Source: Eleginops maclovinus
Lineage: Eukaryota > Chordata > Actinopteri > Perciformes > Eleginopidae
Length of the DNA: 64,000 nucleotides
Direction: 5' to 3'
Assembly: GCF_036324505.1 (NCBI RefSeq)
Contig: NC_086356.1
Location: forward strand, 18,850,028-18,914,027
Shown: positions 29,586 to 39,517 of the stretch, in pieces
How positions within the stretch are numbered: the stretch's first letter is position 1
Layout: each line of letters begins with the position of its first letter
The notes under the pieces: model-generated
What the model saw: the letters and a program-made list of their open reading frames with translations, nothing else
Told to the model about the DNA's origin: nothing
The model's database searches: none
Translations under genes and position numbers: made by a program

Positions 29586-30853
29586 TGGAGGTCGGACAGT
29601 TGGTCCGGGTTGCAGGACCGCCAGTTGCCTCCCCCGGTTTAGAAGGGACGTACCGTATACCGGTATGTATACAGGGGGGTACCCACCAGGCTCTGATGGA
29701 CACGGGCTGTAATCAGACGATGATCCATCAGCGCTTGGTTCGGCCGGGGGCATTGGTTGAAGCATCGTGGGTGAAGGTGAGGTGTGTGCATGGGGATATT
29801 CACCAGTACCCGGAGGTGACTCTGGAAATATCTTTTAGGGGTAAAAAGCATAGAGTCAGGGCTGGAGTTAGTACTCGCCTCACGCACCCTCTGATCTTGG
29901 GAACAAATTGGCCGGGGTTTGCTAAGCTAGCGGGGGCTATGGGGGTGCGTTCACGGGAGTCAGGGAAATGTGAGTGGTGTGCTGTGTTTAGTGGCGAATC
30001 GGAAGCGGCTGACGGCGACGAAGGGGGAACAGACACGGAGGGGGCCGGGGAGGTCCCTCTACCACCGGAGGGTGCCGGGGAGGCCCCTCTGCCCCCGCCA
30101 GTGTTCCCGGTTGAGGATTTCCCCCTTGAACAGTCTAGGGACGGGACCCTTCAGCATGCTTTCGATCAGGTGGTGAGTATTGATGGCTCCCAGCTACACC
30201 CAAACACAGCACTCACACACCCACACTTTGTTGTTATTAGGGACAGGCTGTATCGTGTGAGCCGTGACACACAGACAGGAGAGATCAATATCCAGTTGTT
30301 GGTACCACAAAGCCGTCGGGAAATGATTTTCCAGGCGGCTCATCACAACCCCATGTCAGGTCACCTAGGGTACGATAAGACACTACACCGGATCATGGCC
30401 CGATTTTATTGGCCGGGCATTCGCGCGGATGTGAAGCGGTGGTGTGCATCCTGCAGCGAATGTCAGCTGGTTAATCCGCCGGCCACCCCAAAAGCGCCTC
30501 TGCGCCCACTCCCATTAATTGAGTTGCCTTTTGAGAGAGTTGGTATGGACCTCATCGGGCCATTAGACCGGAGTGCACGGGGATATCGCTTTGTACTCGT
30601 CCTAGTGGATTATGCAACACGATATCCCGAGGCAGTGCCGTTGCGCAATATCTCTGCAAAGACCGTTGCACAGGCACTGTTTCATATAATCTCCCGAGTC
30701 GGGATCCCGAAAGAGATCCTGACTGACCAGGGCACGTCATTTATGTACGCACACTACGCGAGCTGTATGAACTGTTGGGCGTCCGCTCGATCCGGACTAG
30801 TGTTTACCATCCACAGACCGATGGCCTGGTGGAGCGGTTTAACAAAACGCTAA
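29447..30853 (+). pseudogene. Gmr1-like zinc knuckle, protease and integrase N-terminal half
   Basis: Nucleocapsid knuckle CWRCGQPGHFRREC, then protease with ALMDTGCNQTMIHQRL (DTG triplet). Then the integrase H2C2 zinc domain (HHNPMSGHLGYDKTLHRIMA ... CASCSECQ) and the core with catalytic Asp in VGMDLIGPL and in ILTDQGTSF. The frame fails just after the second Asp (near 30745), and the rest of the core continues in another frame. The integrase lies immediately after protease, before any RT. Confidence 0.85.
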
Positions 30854-31526
30854 AGAACATGGTTCGTAAGTTCGTTCACGAGGATAGCCGTAATTGGGAT
30901 AAATGGCTAGACCCTCTGTTGTTTGCAGTGCGGGAGGTGCCTCAGTCCTCCACGGGATTTTCTCCCTTTGAACTGCTGTTTGGCAGGAAGCCACGGGGTG
31001 TTTTGGACCTATTTAAAGAAAACTGGGAGGAGGGTCCGAGCACAAGTAAAAACGAAATTCAGTACGTTATGGACCTGCGAGCAAAACTGCATTCACTGGG
31101 GCAGTTATCACGGGAGAATTTGCTGCAGGCTCAGGAACGTCAGCAGCGCCTGTACAACAGAGGGTCGAAACTGAGACAATTTTCACCGGGAGATAAAGTA
31201 CTTGTGTTACTCCCGACTTCTAGCTCCAAATTACTCGCCAAGTGGCAAGGGCCCTTCGTGGTCACACAACGAGTGGGGGACGTAGATTATGAGCTGGTGC
31301 GTTCTGACAGGGGGGGAGCAACACAGATCTACCACGTAAACCTCCTTAAAACATGGAGGGAAGTGGCGTCTGCTTCTCTGGCCACCACGGTGATAGAAAG
31401 AGATGAGTTGGGACCGGAGGTCGTTATTAACACCGAATTAGCCCCGGTCTGTTGCGGCGACCATCTCTCACCCGGTCAGATGGCAGACGTTGCCGCGTTG
31501 CAAGGGCGGTTTGCCGATGTGTTCTC
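30750..31526 (+). pseudogene. Gmr1-like integrase C-terminal half and linker to RT
   Basis: Carries the YHPQTDGLVERFNKTLK box with the third catalytic residue (Glu), then GFSPFELLFGRKPRG, then the C-terminal domain with FSPGDKVLVLLP and KWQGPFVVTQRVG, ending HVNLLKTW. It runs on into the start of the RT region (RFADVFS), where the hAT element cuts it at 31526. The frame to the right of the hAT is compatible once one 8-bp duplication is discounted. Confidence 0.85.
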
Positions 31527-31749
31527 TAGTGTTGTTACCTCCGACTCTCCTGCTTCGAAACTTGTATCAAAAAATGAACCAGCGCAAGGCAAAGCAATGT
31601 ATCGGTGCTTGATTCGTTTGCTGCTGATCACGTGACCAATGACGTCCGAAGCTTCGTTTCAACGCACACTCACGTGACTGCTTCAATTCGATTCAAAGGT
31701 GCGCGAAACGGCGCGCGAGTTGTGGGGTTTGAAGTAGTCGAGAATCAGA

Positions 31750-31905
31750 CAGTCAGTAGTAGTACAGCGAGTTGCGAGTAGTAGTAGTAGTAGCAAAGTA
31801 GTCGAGAGCAGTGTTGCGAGTCAGAACAGTCAGTATAACTAGTAGTAGTAGTAGCAAAGTAGTCGAGAGCAGTGTTTCGAGTCAGAACAGTAAGTATAGC
31901 GAGTA
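31750..31905 (+). repeat. Duplicated (GTA)n-containing segment in hAT 5' region
   Basis: GTAGTAGTAGTAGCAAAGTA followed by GTCGAGAGCAGTGTTGCGAG recurs about 65 bp later with small changes, giving an imperfect tandem duplication just before the transposase start codon. Confidence 0.85.
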
Positions 31906-31934
31906 TAGTAGCAAAGAGAAAATAGTTAATTGCA

Positions 31935-34411
31935 ATGGAACCTGTTGCAAAGAGAGGCCGCTCCGAGATGTGGGAGCACTTTAATTTGATTTCTCCTAAC
32001 AAGGTTGGCAATAGGGCAGGCAAAACCTATATAATTTTATAGCGTAATTATGGATGTTTTTGGAAGTAGGCTAAGCTTTGGCAAAGCAGCTCCCCACAAT
32101 GTTTTAATTGTGTTATGGTTAACTGATCATGCAACACATCTGCCCGTGTCATGTCATGTCATGGATTAACTTACTGGCTAACCACCCACGAAATCTAGCA
32201 TTCTTTGCATATATCTAATAATGAAATGTTGTCCCAGGTGTATGGTTCACTTTATTCTACTATAGAATAAACTTGTGTCATCAAAATTATCCTGTGTGCC
32301 ATGTGTAATTGTAGTGAATGTGTGCATTGGATAGGTCATAATGGCGATTTGGCTTGTATCATAGCCTATTGGCAATGGTTAGTGAAGTTGTTACACATGC
32401 GTATAAGTATATATATGTTTTTTTAATTCTGTTTTCAGGTCCAATGTTTGGTTTGCCATCAACAGCTGGCCTATAATAATAACACCTCATCCATGCTGAG
32501 GCATTTCCGTGCTAAGCATGAGGCTGGCCAAGCTGCAGCGAGCATCCGGGGTGAGTACCATTGCTCTAATTCAGTAGTTCCCTCCTACATGTAATCGTCA
32601 TGTTAATATATGTTTATGCATTTATTTCATGGCAGCATTTATTCATTAAAAGTACTCGCAGTGGTATTATGTTATGTAGCCATGACCTTTTGTTGTGTTG
32701 CAGGCGATAGAAAGGCCAAGATTGATGAGGCACTGGTGAACATGATTGTCCAGGATTCCCAGCCTTTCAAGGTATAAGGATATGTATTTTCCACATACAT
32801 AGAGATATTTTTTTCTGTAAAACACATATTAAATATCTTCTACTGTTTAGGTTGTGGATTATCAAGGTTTCAGAGCCTTGGTTTCCCTTTTGGACCCTAC
32901 GTATGTCCTTCCATCAAGGCAGACCTTGAAGTCCATGATGGAGGCAAGGTATCGTGAGGAGAAGCAGAAGGCCAAAGACAAGGTTCAGAAGGCTACTGCT
33001 GTGGCCTTGACCTCGGATATGTGGACATCCATCCACATGGATTCCTACCTGGCCTTCACTTGCCATTTTGTGGATGAGGAAGACAAGTTGGCGACTGTTT
33101 TGCTGGCAGTTGCTAAGTTTGGGGAGCGCCACACTGCATCCAACATTGCAACTGTGAAAGGGTCAATTCTGGAAGAGTGGGAAATACCCAAAGCAAAGGT
33201 CATGTGCCTTACTACAGATGGTGCCTCAAATATGCACCTCTGTAGTAGCATCATGGAGGTAAGGCACAGCCACTGCATTGCTCATGCCTTGAATTTGGTG
33301 GTGAAGAAGGCCCTCAAACTAACCCCAGGTCTGGAGGAGGTGTGCACTAAGGCAAGAGATATTGCCACTTACTTCAGGACCAGCACTGTAGCCAGAGAGC
33401 GGCTTCTCTGCCTTCAAAACCAAATGGGTGGTCCAACAAATAAACTCATTCAAGAGGTGGACACAAGATGGAACGGCACCTTAGACATGCTCCAAAGACT
33501 GTACGAGCAGAGAGAGCCAGTGGGTGCAGCCTTGGCCTCTCTTCAGACAGATGTGGCACCATTGACCTCCAATCAATACCACAGCATAAGTCAGTGCATT
33601 TCTCTTTTGGCCCCTCTCAAAGAAGCCACAGTTGAGCTTTCTGCCGAGAAACATGTGTCAGGTTCGAAAATAATTCCGCTGGTGAAGATGCTGCGGCACA
33701 TTATTGCAACAAAACAAAGGCAGCTTACAGATGAAATGGCCAGAGATTTGGCTAAACATTTGTTAACCCTAACGTCTGAAAAGCTTGGGAATTATGAGGT
33801 TGCAGGACAGCATGCTCTGGCCACTCTCCTGGATCCTCGTTTTAAAACCATGGGGTTTTGCAACACCACACACCAGCAAAATGGTGTTAAAAAACTTATG
33901 GCAGAATGTGCCACTGTTATAAGGCAAAAAACACCTGATCCGGCACCCTCCGATGATCCTACCCCATCAACTTCACATGATGCACCTTCAACCTCTGATT
34001 CATCAGGTATGGATGCAGTTTCAATGTTGTAGTGTTTATGTATAATATACAGTATATTGATTGCATTCCTGTACCATTACCGTTTCAGGCCTGTGGGAGC
34101 TGTTGGATGCACAAGTTTTGGAGAAGAGGAAGGTCAAAAGTGCTACAGCCAATGCCTCTGTAGAGACGAACCGGTACCTTGCAGAGCCCAACATTCCACG
34201 AAATGAAGACCCACTTGAGTATTGGGTCAAGCACAAGCATGTGTACCCCCATCTTTTTGTGTTGGCACGGAATCTTTTGTGCATTCCGGCCTCATCTGTG
34301 CCATGTGAACGCGTTTTTTCCAAGGCTGGGGAAATAGTTTCCAAGAAGAGAAACCGACTAAACCCCAGTACTGTGGAGAAAATTGTGTTTCTTAATAAAA
34401 ATCGATTTTAA
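31935..34411 (+). CDS. hAT transposase with BED zinc finger, five exons, open
   Basis: Exons by splice site and phase: 31935-32003, 32439-32550, 32704-32771, 32851-34006 and 34089-34411 (TAA), giving about 575 aa. N-terminal BED finger: CLVCHQQLAYNNNTSSMLRH with a following FRAKHE (C2H2-type spacing), split over exons 1-3. The catalytic RNase H-like region in exon 4 has ALTSDMWTSIHMDSYLAFTC (first Asp) and VMCLTTDGASNM (second Asp), then the helical insertion and TRWNGTLDML. The last exon carries the hAT C-terminal dimerisation motif (SSVPCERVFSKAGEIVSKKR), with the catalytic Glu expected in CERVFS. All five exons join without a stop. It resembles the Ac-like, ZBED-related transposases. Whether it is expressed is not visible. 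Confidence 0.88.
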
Positions 34412-34440
34412 TTTCATGTCCCATCCCACCCAACCCCTGT

Positions 34441-34552
34441 TCACAAGCACCTCCATGTTCTTGCCCTTCCATGTGTAACCTGTCCACAAGCACTTTCACT
34501 GCACCTCCATGTTCTTGCCCTTCCATGTGTAACCTGTCCACAAGCACTTCCC
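34441..34552 (+). repeat. Tandem duplication of about 54 bp in hAT 3' UTR
   Basis: GCACCTCCATGTTCTTGCCC, then TTCCATGTGTAACCTGTCCA, then CAAGCACTT occurs twice in succession just after the transposase stop codon. Confidence 0.9.
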
Positions 34553-35044
34553 TGCCACACTGATCTCTCCTCTGTAAAACCCTTGCCACATTCAAGAAAT
34601 AGTTCAAATAAGTCACTATGACTGCCATAAACTGCACAGGCATTAGGAAGCACTTGCAATTATTTTCAATCTCACATTTGTGTAAAACGAAGATCTATCT
34701 TCTGCTAGTATGATCACTCACACATGCACAAAGCTGCAAACAAAGGTACAGAAAGACACCCAGACACAATTGTGAAATACACAAACATGGACACAATTCA
34801 TACGAGAAAAGCAGTAGTTTTATTCAAATAGGAATCCACATATTGATGACATGATTTATTGGTTCAAGTTTTCATAGTCATGTTCAGCCCACAGAGAGGG
34901 AGGCAAAATATAGGGTGTTTGAAACATACTGCACTACACGTTTTCAACAGCAGAGGTCAACCTAGAGTTTTAGATGCATTGAATGAATGAACCTTTTTCC
35001 AATACAATTGGATGGAAAGCTTCACTGGTTCATAAAGCTTCACT

Positions 35045-36430
35045 TTGCCATCACTAGTGTTCTCCCCGCTGCCAGGGCGCACCTCTCTCATAAACCACCG
35101 CATAGAAACGCCCCTGGGCGTGGCCATTCGTTCACGGCCCTATCGGCTGCCTGAACACAAGAGGAAAATTGTTCAGACGGAGCTTCAGGCTATGCTAGAG
35201 ATGGGAGTAATAGAAGAGTCCACCAGTGACTGGTGTTTCCCTGTCGTGCTGGTACATAAGCCTGACGGGTCAATCCGGTTCTGTGTGGACTACCGCAGGG
35301 TTAACGAGGTGTCCAAATTCGATGCTTATCCAATGCCCCGGGTCGACGAACTCCTGGATCGGCTAGGCACTGCTCGTTTTTATACGACACTGGATTTAAC
35401 CAAGGGCTACTGGCAGATTCCCCTTTCTCCAGAGTCGAAGGAAAAAACGGCCTTCTCCACTCCGTACGGTTTGTACCAATTTGTCACACTTCCTTTCGGG
35501 TTGTTCGAGGCTCCAGCCACCTTCCAACGGCTCATGGACCGAGTGCTGCGTCCCCACTCTGCGTATGCTGCTGCTTACTTGGATGATGTCATCATCCACA
35601 GTGGGACATGGGAGCAGCATATGCAGCAGGTGGGGGCAGTGCTCGAGTCCCTGAGGCAGGCGGGGCTCACGGCCAACCCAAAGAAGTGTGCGGTTGGGCG
35701 GAGGGAGGTACGGTATCTGGGGTACCACTTGGGTGGCGGGCAAGTGCGGCCACAGATAGAGAAAACTGCCGCCATTTCTGCCTGTCCGGTGCCCAAGACG
35801 AAAAAGGAGGTCAGGAGGTTCGTGGGGCTGGCCGGTTACTACAGGCGGTTCATCCCCGCCTTTTCGGAGCTGACCGGCCCTCTGACCGACCTGACCCGAA
35901 AGGGTGCTTCAGATCCGGTCCAGTGGACGGAGCAATGTCAGCTGGCGTTTGAGAGGGTTAAGAAAGCCCTCTGTGGAAAGCCGCTTCTGTTCACCCCTAA
36001 CTTCTCTCTACCTTTTGTTTTGCAGACCGACGCCTCGAACAGTGGGGTGGGGGCCGTTTTGTCCCAGCAGGTAGAGGGGGTCGACCGCCCCGTACTGTAC
36101 ATTAGCTGTAAGCTGGCTCAGAGGGAGGTGAACTACAGTACGGTGGAAAAGGAGTGCCTCGCCATACGGTGGGCGGTCGGCGCCCTGCGTTACTACCTCC
36201 TGGGGCGCCCTTTCACCCTCTATTCGGACCATGCCCCGCTCCAGTGGCTCCACCGCATGAAGGATGCCAACGCCCGGATCACTCGTTGGTATCTGGCGTT
36301 ACAGCCGTTTAACTTCAAGGTGATCCACAGGCCGGGTAACCGGATGGTCGTGGCTGATTTCCTCTCCCGCTCGGCGGAGGGGGGGGGGGGGGGGGGGAGT
36401 CAGCTGTCGGCCGGCGGGATCCCGGCCTGA
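35045..36430 (+). CDS. Gmr1-like reverse transcriptase and RNase H
   Basis: Continuation of pol to the right of the hAT insertion; the element's own sequence resumes at 35065. RT: IRFCVDYRRVNEVSKFDAYP, YTTLDLTKGYWQIPL, then the YLDDVI active site (YxDD), then VGLAGYYRRFIPAFSELTGP. RNase H: VLQTDASNSGVGAVLSQ, VEKECLAIRWAV, LYSDHAPLQWLH (the D, E, D catalytic residues), ending VIHRPGNRMVVADFLSR. This 3' part is intact and stops at 36430, 17 bp before the 3' LTR. There is no integrase after it, because integrase lies upstream. A 19-G run at 36379-36397 encodes a glycine tract near the C-terminus. Confidence 0.9.
   Translation: MPSLVFSPLPGRTSLINHRIETPLGVAIRSRPYRLPEHKRKIVQTELQAMLEMGVIEESTSDWCFPVVLVHKPDGSIRFCVDYRRVNEVSKFDAYPMPRVDELLDRLGTARFYTTLDLTKGYWQIPLSPESKEKTAFSTPYGLYQFVTLPFGLFEAPATFQRLMDRVLRPHSAYAAAYLDDVIIHSGTWEQHMQQVGAVLESLRQAGLTANPKKCAVGRREVRYLGYHLGGGQVRPQIEKTAAISACPVPKTKKEVRRFVGLAGYYRRFIPAFSELTGPLTDLTRKGASDPVQWTEQCQLAFERVKKALCGKPLLFTPNFSLPFVLQTDASNSGVGAVLSQQVEGVDRPVLYISCKLAQREVNYSTVEKECLAIRWAVGALRYYLLGRPFTLYSDHAPLQWLHRMKDANARITRWYLALQPFNFKVIHRPGNRMVVADFLSRSAEGGGGGGSQLSAGGIPA
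36379..36397 (+). repeat. Poly-G tract in Gmr1-like ORF
   Basis: Nineteen consecutive G within the 3' end of the coding region; prone to length change and sequencing error. Confidence 0.95.
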
Positions 36431-36447
36431 GTCGGGCGGTGGGGGTA

Positions 36448-36757
36448 TGTGGCAGCCGGGTGTGGTTAGAGCGCCGGCTGCTGGGGTGAGGGGAGTGGCT
36501 CGGCCGGAGACCAGACAGCTGATCGGAATCAGGTAATCAGGCATTTAATATAAAGCATGTTGGTAACCTGGTTCTGGTCTGTCTTGCAGTAGGCTGGGTC
36601 CTGGGAAGACGACACACCCCGTCCTGGCCTTGCCCGTCCGGAAAGTACCGCGGAGCTGTCTGTTGTGTGCACATTTCTTGAACAATAAACGCTATTGTTT
36701 TTGCCCAACCCCGAACGCTTCCATCTCTTGCCTTTTACCTGAGCCATGCCGCTCACA
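36448..36757 (+). repeat. 3' LTR of Gmr1-like element
   Basis: Same length as the 5' LTR, with about 11 substitutions counted by eye (roughly 3.5%), so the insertion is not recent. It abuts the CCCTT duplication that belongs to the piggyBac terminus. Confidence 0.95.
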
Positions 36758-36774
36758 CCCTTGTATTATGTTAA

Positions 36775-36968
36775 GGGTCAATTTGACCCCATTTCAGTTT
36801 TTGTGTTGACCAAAGTACTGGTTATCCTTTCTTTTTCTTGATGAAATTTGGTGACTTTTCATCATCTAGGGTCATGAACTGGTGTGTAAAATCTGGACAC
36901 TTTGATGTGTATTGGAATGTCTGTGCAGAGTGTGTATACAAAGATGATGTTGCGGGTCATTTTGACCC
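36775..36968. repeat. piggyBac left subterminal palindromes
   Basis: GGGTCAATTTGACCC at 36775-36789 and GGGTCATTTTGACCC at 36954-36968. The second is part of a 22-bp segment (36947-36968) repeated perfectly in inverted orientation at 39461-39482 near the right end. These are candidate transposase-binding repeats. Confidence 0.75.
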
Positions 36969-37166
36969 AGACCCTTTAAAGTGGGTAAATAGCTGTTCAG
37001 ATCCAAAATAAACATGTCTCTTTGATGTACTTTTTACTTTGATGTACAATTGTTTGTATTTTGATTGCCTCTGAGACCCAGAGCCAGGTGTGTGAAGGAG
37101 AGGGAACTTTCTCACACTTGTCCTTGTCACTGTTCTCATGTCATCTCTTTGACAAACTCACCAAAA

Positions 37167-38939
37167 ATGAGCTCCAGAAGGACGGCAGCTGAGGAGGCTT
37201 TATCACAGATTTTGAACTGGGATAGTGATGTAGAGGAAGATATTTCAGAACCAGAGGATCTTTCAGAGACAGAGGACAATGTTATTGCTGATCCTGATTG
37301 TCAATTTTCCTACGATGAGGAGGATTCAGAGGACGAGTCTGCCGTTGTTCCTCCAACAGATGAAAACCAAGGAATGCAGCAATCATCATCCACAGAGGGG
37401 ACATGGGCATCTAAGGACGGTAATATAAAATGGTCAACATCACCACACCCAAGCCGAGGCAGACTGTCATCTTCCAATGTGATCAAAATGACTCCCGGTC
37501 CTACAAGATTTGCTGTCACACGAGTTGATGAGATTCAATCAGCATTTCAGCTCTTCATATCCTCACCAATAGAGAGGATTATACTGGAAATGACCAACTT
37601 GGAGGGGAGACGTGTGTTTCAAGAGAAATGGAAGCCACTGGATCAGACTGACTTGCATGCTTACATTGGAGTTCTGTTATTAGCTGGAGTGTACAGGTCA
37701 AAGGGAGAAGCAACTGCAAGTCTATGGAATGAAGAGAATGGAAGGCCAATCTTTCGTGCAACAATGTCTGTGGAGACATTCCACATGATATCTCGTTTGA
37801 TCCGCTTTGACAACCGCGACACCAGAGCTGGTCGACGTGAAAGAGACAAACTAGCTGCGATCAGAGATGTGTGGGATAAATGGGTTGAAATTTTACCTTT
37901 GTTGTACAATCCTGGTCCCCATGTTACTGTAGATGAGCGCCTTGTTCCATTCAGAGGGCACTGTCCTTTCCGACAGTACATGCCCAACAAGCCCGCCAAG
38001 TATGGCATCAAAATATGGGCAGCCTGTGATGCAAAATCCAGCTATGCATGGAATATGCAAGTATACACTGGAAAGCTACCTGGAGGAACATCTGAGAAGA
38101 ATCAGGGGATGCGTGTGGTGCTGGAAATGAGTGAAGGGCTGCAAGGTCATAACATCACATGTGACAACTTCTTTACATCCTACCGCCTTGGAGATGAACT
38201 TCAGAAGAGAAAGCTGACCATGTTGGGAACAGTCAGAAGAAATAAGCCAGAACTTCCCACTGAAATTCTGAAGATGCAGGGCAGACCTCTGCATTCCTCA
38301 ATATTTGCTTTCACTGAGAAAGCAACAGTTGTTTCATACCGCCCAAAGAGAAACAAGAATGTTCTTGTAATGAGTACAATGCACACAGATGCATCTCTGA
38401 GCACACGAGAAGACATGAAGCCACAAATGATCCTGGATTATAACTCCACCAAAGGAGGAGTTGACAATCTGGACAAAGTCACAGCAACATACAGCTGCCA
38501 GCGCAAGACAGCCCGTTGGCCTTTGGTGATTTTCTACAACATTGTGGACGTGTCTGCTTACAATGCCTATGTCCTGTGCACTGCAATCAACCAGAAATGG
38601 AATGCCGGCAAATTGTACAGACGTCGGCTTTTCCTGGAAGAACTCGGCAAAGCACTTATCACTCCCAAGATCCAGACGCGAGCCAGGCCAGCTCGATCCC
38701 CAGCAGCTGCAGCTGTCATTGAAAAGGTCAAGCTCAGGTCACCCGACCAACCTGCAGCCTCACCCAACCCAACCTCACCCAACCAACATCCAGTGGACAC
38801 AGGTGGAAAGAAAAGGAAAAGATGCCAGGTCTGTCCCTCCCGAGAGGACAGTAAAACAAGTACCTCTTGTGTGAAATGCAAGAATTACATCTGCAGAAAG
38901 CACACAGTAACATTCTGTCCATCATGTGGAGAACATTGA
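37167..38939 (+). CDS. piggyBac transposase (PGBD-like), open
   Basis: A 590-residue single-exon DDE transposase that would cut and paste the element at TTAA. The chosen ATG at 37167 (MSSRRTAAEEALSQIL) starts the acidic N-terminus; an in-frame ATG lies further up at 37065. Core boxes: GVLLLAGVYRSKGEATASLW, the first catalytic Asp in VTVDERLVPFRG with PFRQYMPNKPAKYGIKIW, the second Asp in ITCDNFFTSYRLGDEL, and the third in YNSTKGGVDNLDK. The C-terminal cysteine-rich zinc domain is complete (CQVC, SCVKCKNYICRKH, CPSCGEH). No stop or frameshift is seen, so the coding part looks intact even though the left terminus has been split by another element. Confidence 0.92.
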   Translation: MSSRRTAAEEALSQILNWDSDVEEDISEPEDLSETEDNVIADPDCQFSYDEEDSEDESAVVPPTDENQGMQQSSSTEGTWASKDGNIKWSTSPHPSRGRLSSSNVIKMTPGPTRFAVTRVDEIQSAFQLFISSPIERIILEMTNLEGRRVFQEKWKPLDQTDLHAYIGVLLLAGVYRSKGEATASLWNEENGRPIFRATMSVETFHMISRLIRFDNRDTRAGRRERDKLAAIRDVWDKWVEILPLLYNPGPHVTVDERLVPFRGHCPFRQYMPNKPAKYGIKIWAACDAKSSYAWNMQVYTGKLPGGTSEKNQGMRVVLEMSEGLQGHNITCDNFFTSYRLGDELQKRKLTMLGTVRRNKPELPTEILKMQGRPLHSSIFAFTEKATVVSYRPKRNKNVLVMSTMHTDASLSTREDMKPQMILDYNSTKGGVDNLDKVTATYSCQRKTARWPLVIFYNIVDVSAYNAYVLCTAINQKWNAGKLYRRRLFLEELGKALITPKIQTRARPARSPAAAAVIEKVKLRSPDQPAASPNPTSPNQHPVDTGGKKRKRCQVCPSREDSKTSTSCVKCKNYICRKHTVTFCPSCGEH

Positions 38940-39071
38940 AAATGTTGAAGAAAAATGTGGAGAACATTGAAAAGTTGAAGTTCGCTGGGATGAAGTTAAA
39001 GTTGAAGTCAAAGTTAAAAAGAAATGTGTTCATGAAGAGGGAAAAACGTAGCCCTTGTGCTTTCTTTGGTC

Positions 39072-39285
39072 AAGGAAGGAGGAAGGGAGGAAGGAAAGAA
39101 GGGAGAAAGTAAGGAAGGAAGAGAAGGAAGGAAGGAAGGAGGAAAGAAGGAAGGAAGGAAGGAAGGAAGGAAGGAAGGAAGGAAGGGAGAAAAGAAGGGA
39201 ATAGAGGAGGATGAACAGAGAGAAGGAAAACAGGATGAGAAGAAGGAAGGAGAGAGCATGGCAGGAGGAAAGAAGGAGGGAAGAA
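39072..39285 (+). repeat. (GGAA)n-rich purine tract
   Basis: Long GGAA/GAAGG array on the plus strand within the 3' part of the piggyBac element. The ORFs over it are low-complexity artefacts. Confidence 0.95.
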
Positions 39286-39460
39286 TTATCATTTTGACCC
39301 GGGAGGAGGACAAGAGGATTAGACTAAATAGTTCTTAAATATAGTGTTGGAATTAAAAATGTATTGTATGTCACTTTTCTAAATGTTTATGTAATCTAAA
39401 ATAAAGTTGTTATTGGTTTAACCAGTTTTCTTGACTGTTTTGAGTGCATTTACACAGTAT

Positions 39461-39517
39461 GGGTCAAAATGACCCGCAACATAATCAATGTAATTTTTTT
39501 TCAACATAATACAAGGG
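39461..39517. repeat. piggyBac right subterminal palindrome and TIR
   Basis: GGGTCAAAATGACCC at 39461-39475 continues into CGCAACAT, matching the left copy at 36947-36968 in inverted form. The 15-bp terminal repeat AACATAATACAAGGG ends at 39517, beside TTAA. Confidence 0.9.

Larger units (their letters stand above)
31519..35064 (+). mobile_element. hAT (Ac-like) DNA transposon, apparently complete
   Basis: Inserted in the Gmr1-like pol with perfect 8-bp duplications GTGTTCTC at 31519-31526 and 35057-35064. The element itself is 31527-35056 (3,530 bp). It begins TAGTGTTG and ends CATCACTA (inverted TAGTGATG), the short imperfect TIR expected for hAT. It encodes one multi-exon BED-finger transposase without visible breaks, so it is the youngest and best preserved layer of the nest. 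Confidence 0.9.
28272..36757 (+). mobile_element. Gmr1-like Ty3/gypsy retrotransposon (integrase before RT), interrupted by hAT
   Basis: LTRs at 28272-28581 and 36448-36757 (310 bp each, TGTGGCAG...CGCTCACA) differ at about 11 positions by eye. The 5-bp duplication CCCTT lies at 28267-28271 and 36758-36762. A primer-binding site follows the 5' LTR and a purine-rich tract (GGGCGGTGGGGGTA) precedes the 3' LTR. The domain order is gag, zinc knuckle, protease, integrase, RT, RNase H: the inverted INT-RT order that defines Gmr1-type elements, first described in cod. Minus the 3.5-kb hAT insertion, the element is about 4.95 kb. Frameshifts in gag and integrase make it non-autonomous at present. Confidence 0.9.

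Noticed and set aside
31526..31533. CTAGTGTT as the hAT target duplication (also at 35054-35061)
   Set aside because: It overlaps the TAGTG termini; GTGTTCTC gives proper hAT ends and restores the interrupted coding frame.
28272..36757. Endogenous lentivirus or other retrovirus, because of the tRNA-Lys3-type primer site
   Set aside because: Domain order, RT and RNase H motifs and absence of an envelope region identify a Ty3/gypsy Gmr1-like retrotransposon.
39014..39338. ORFs over the GGAA array
   Set aside because: Low-complexity Lys/Glu/Gly or Ser/Phe/Pro translations of a purine tract.
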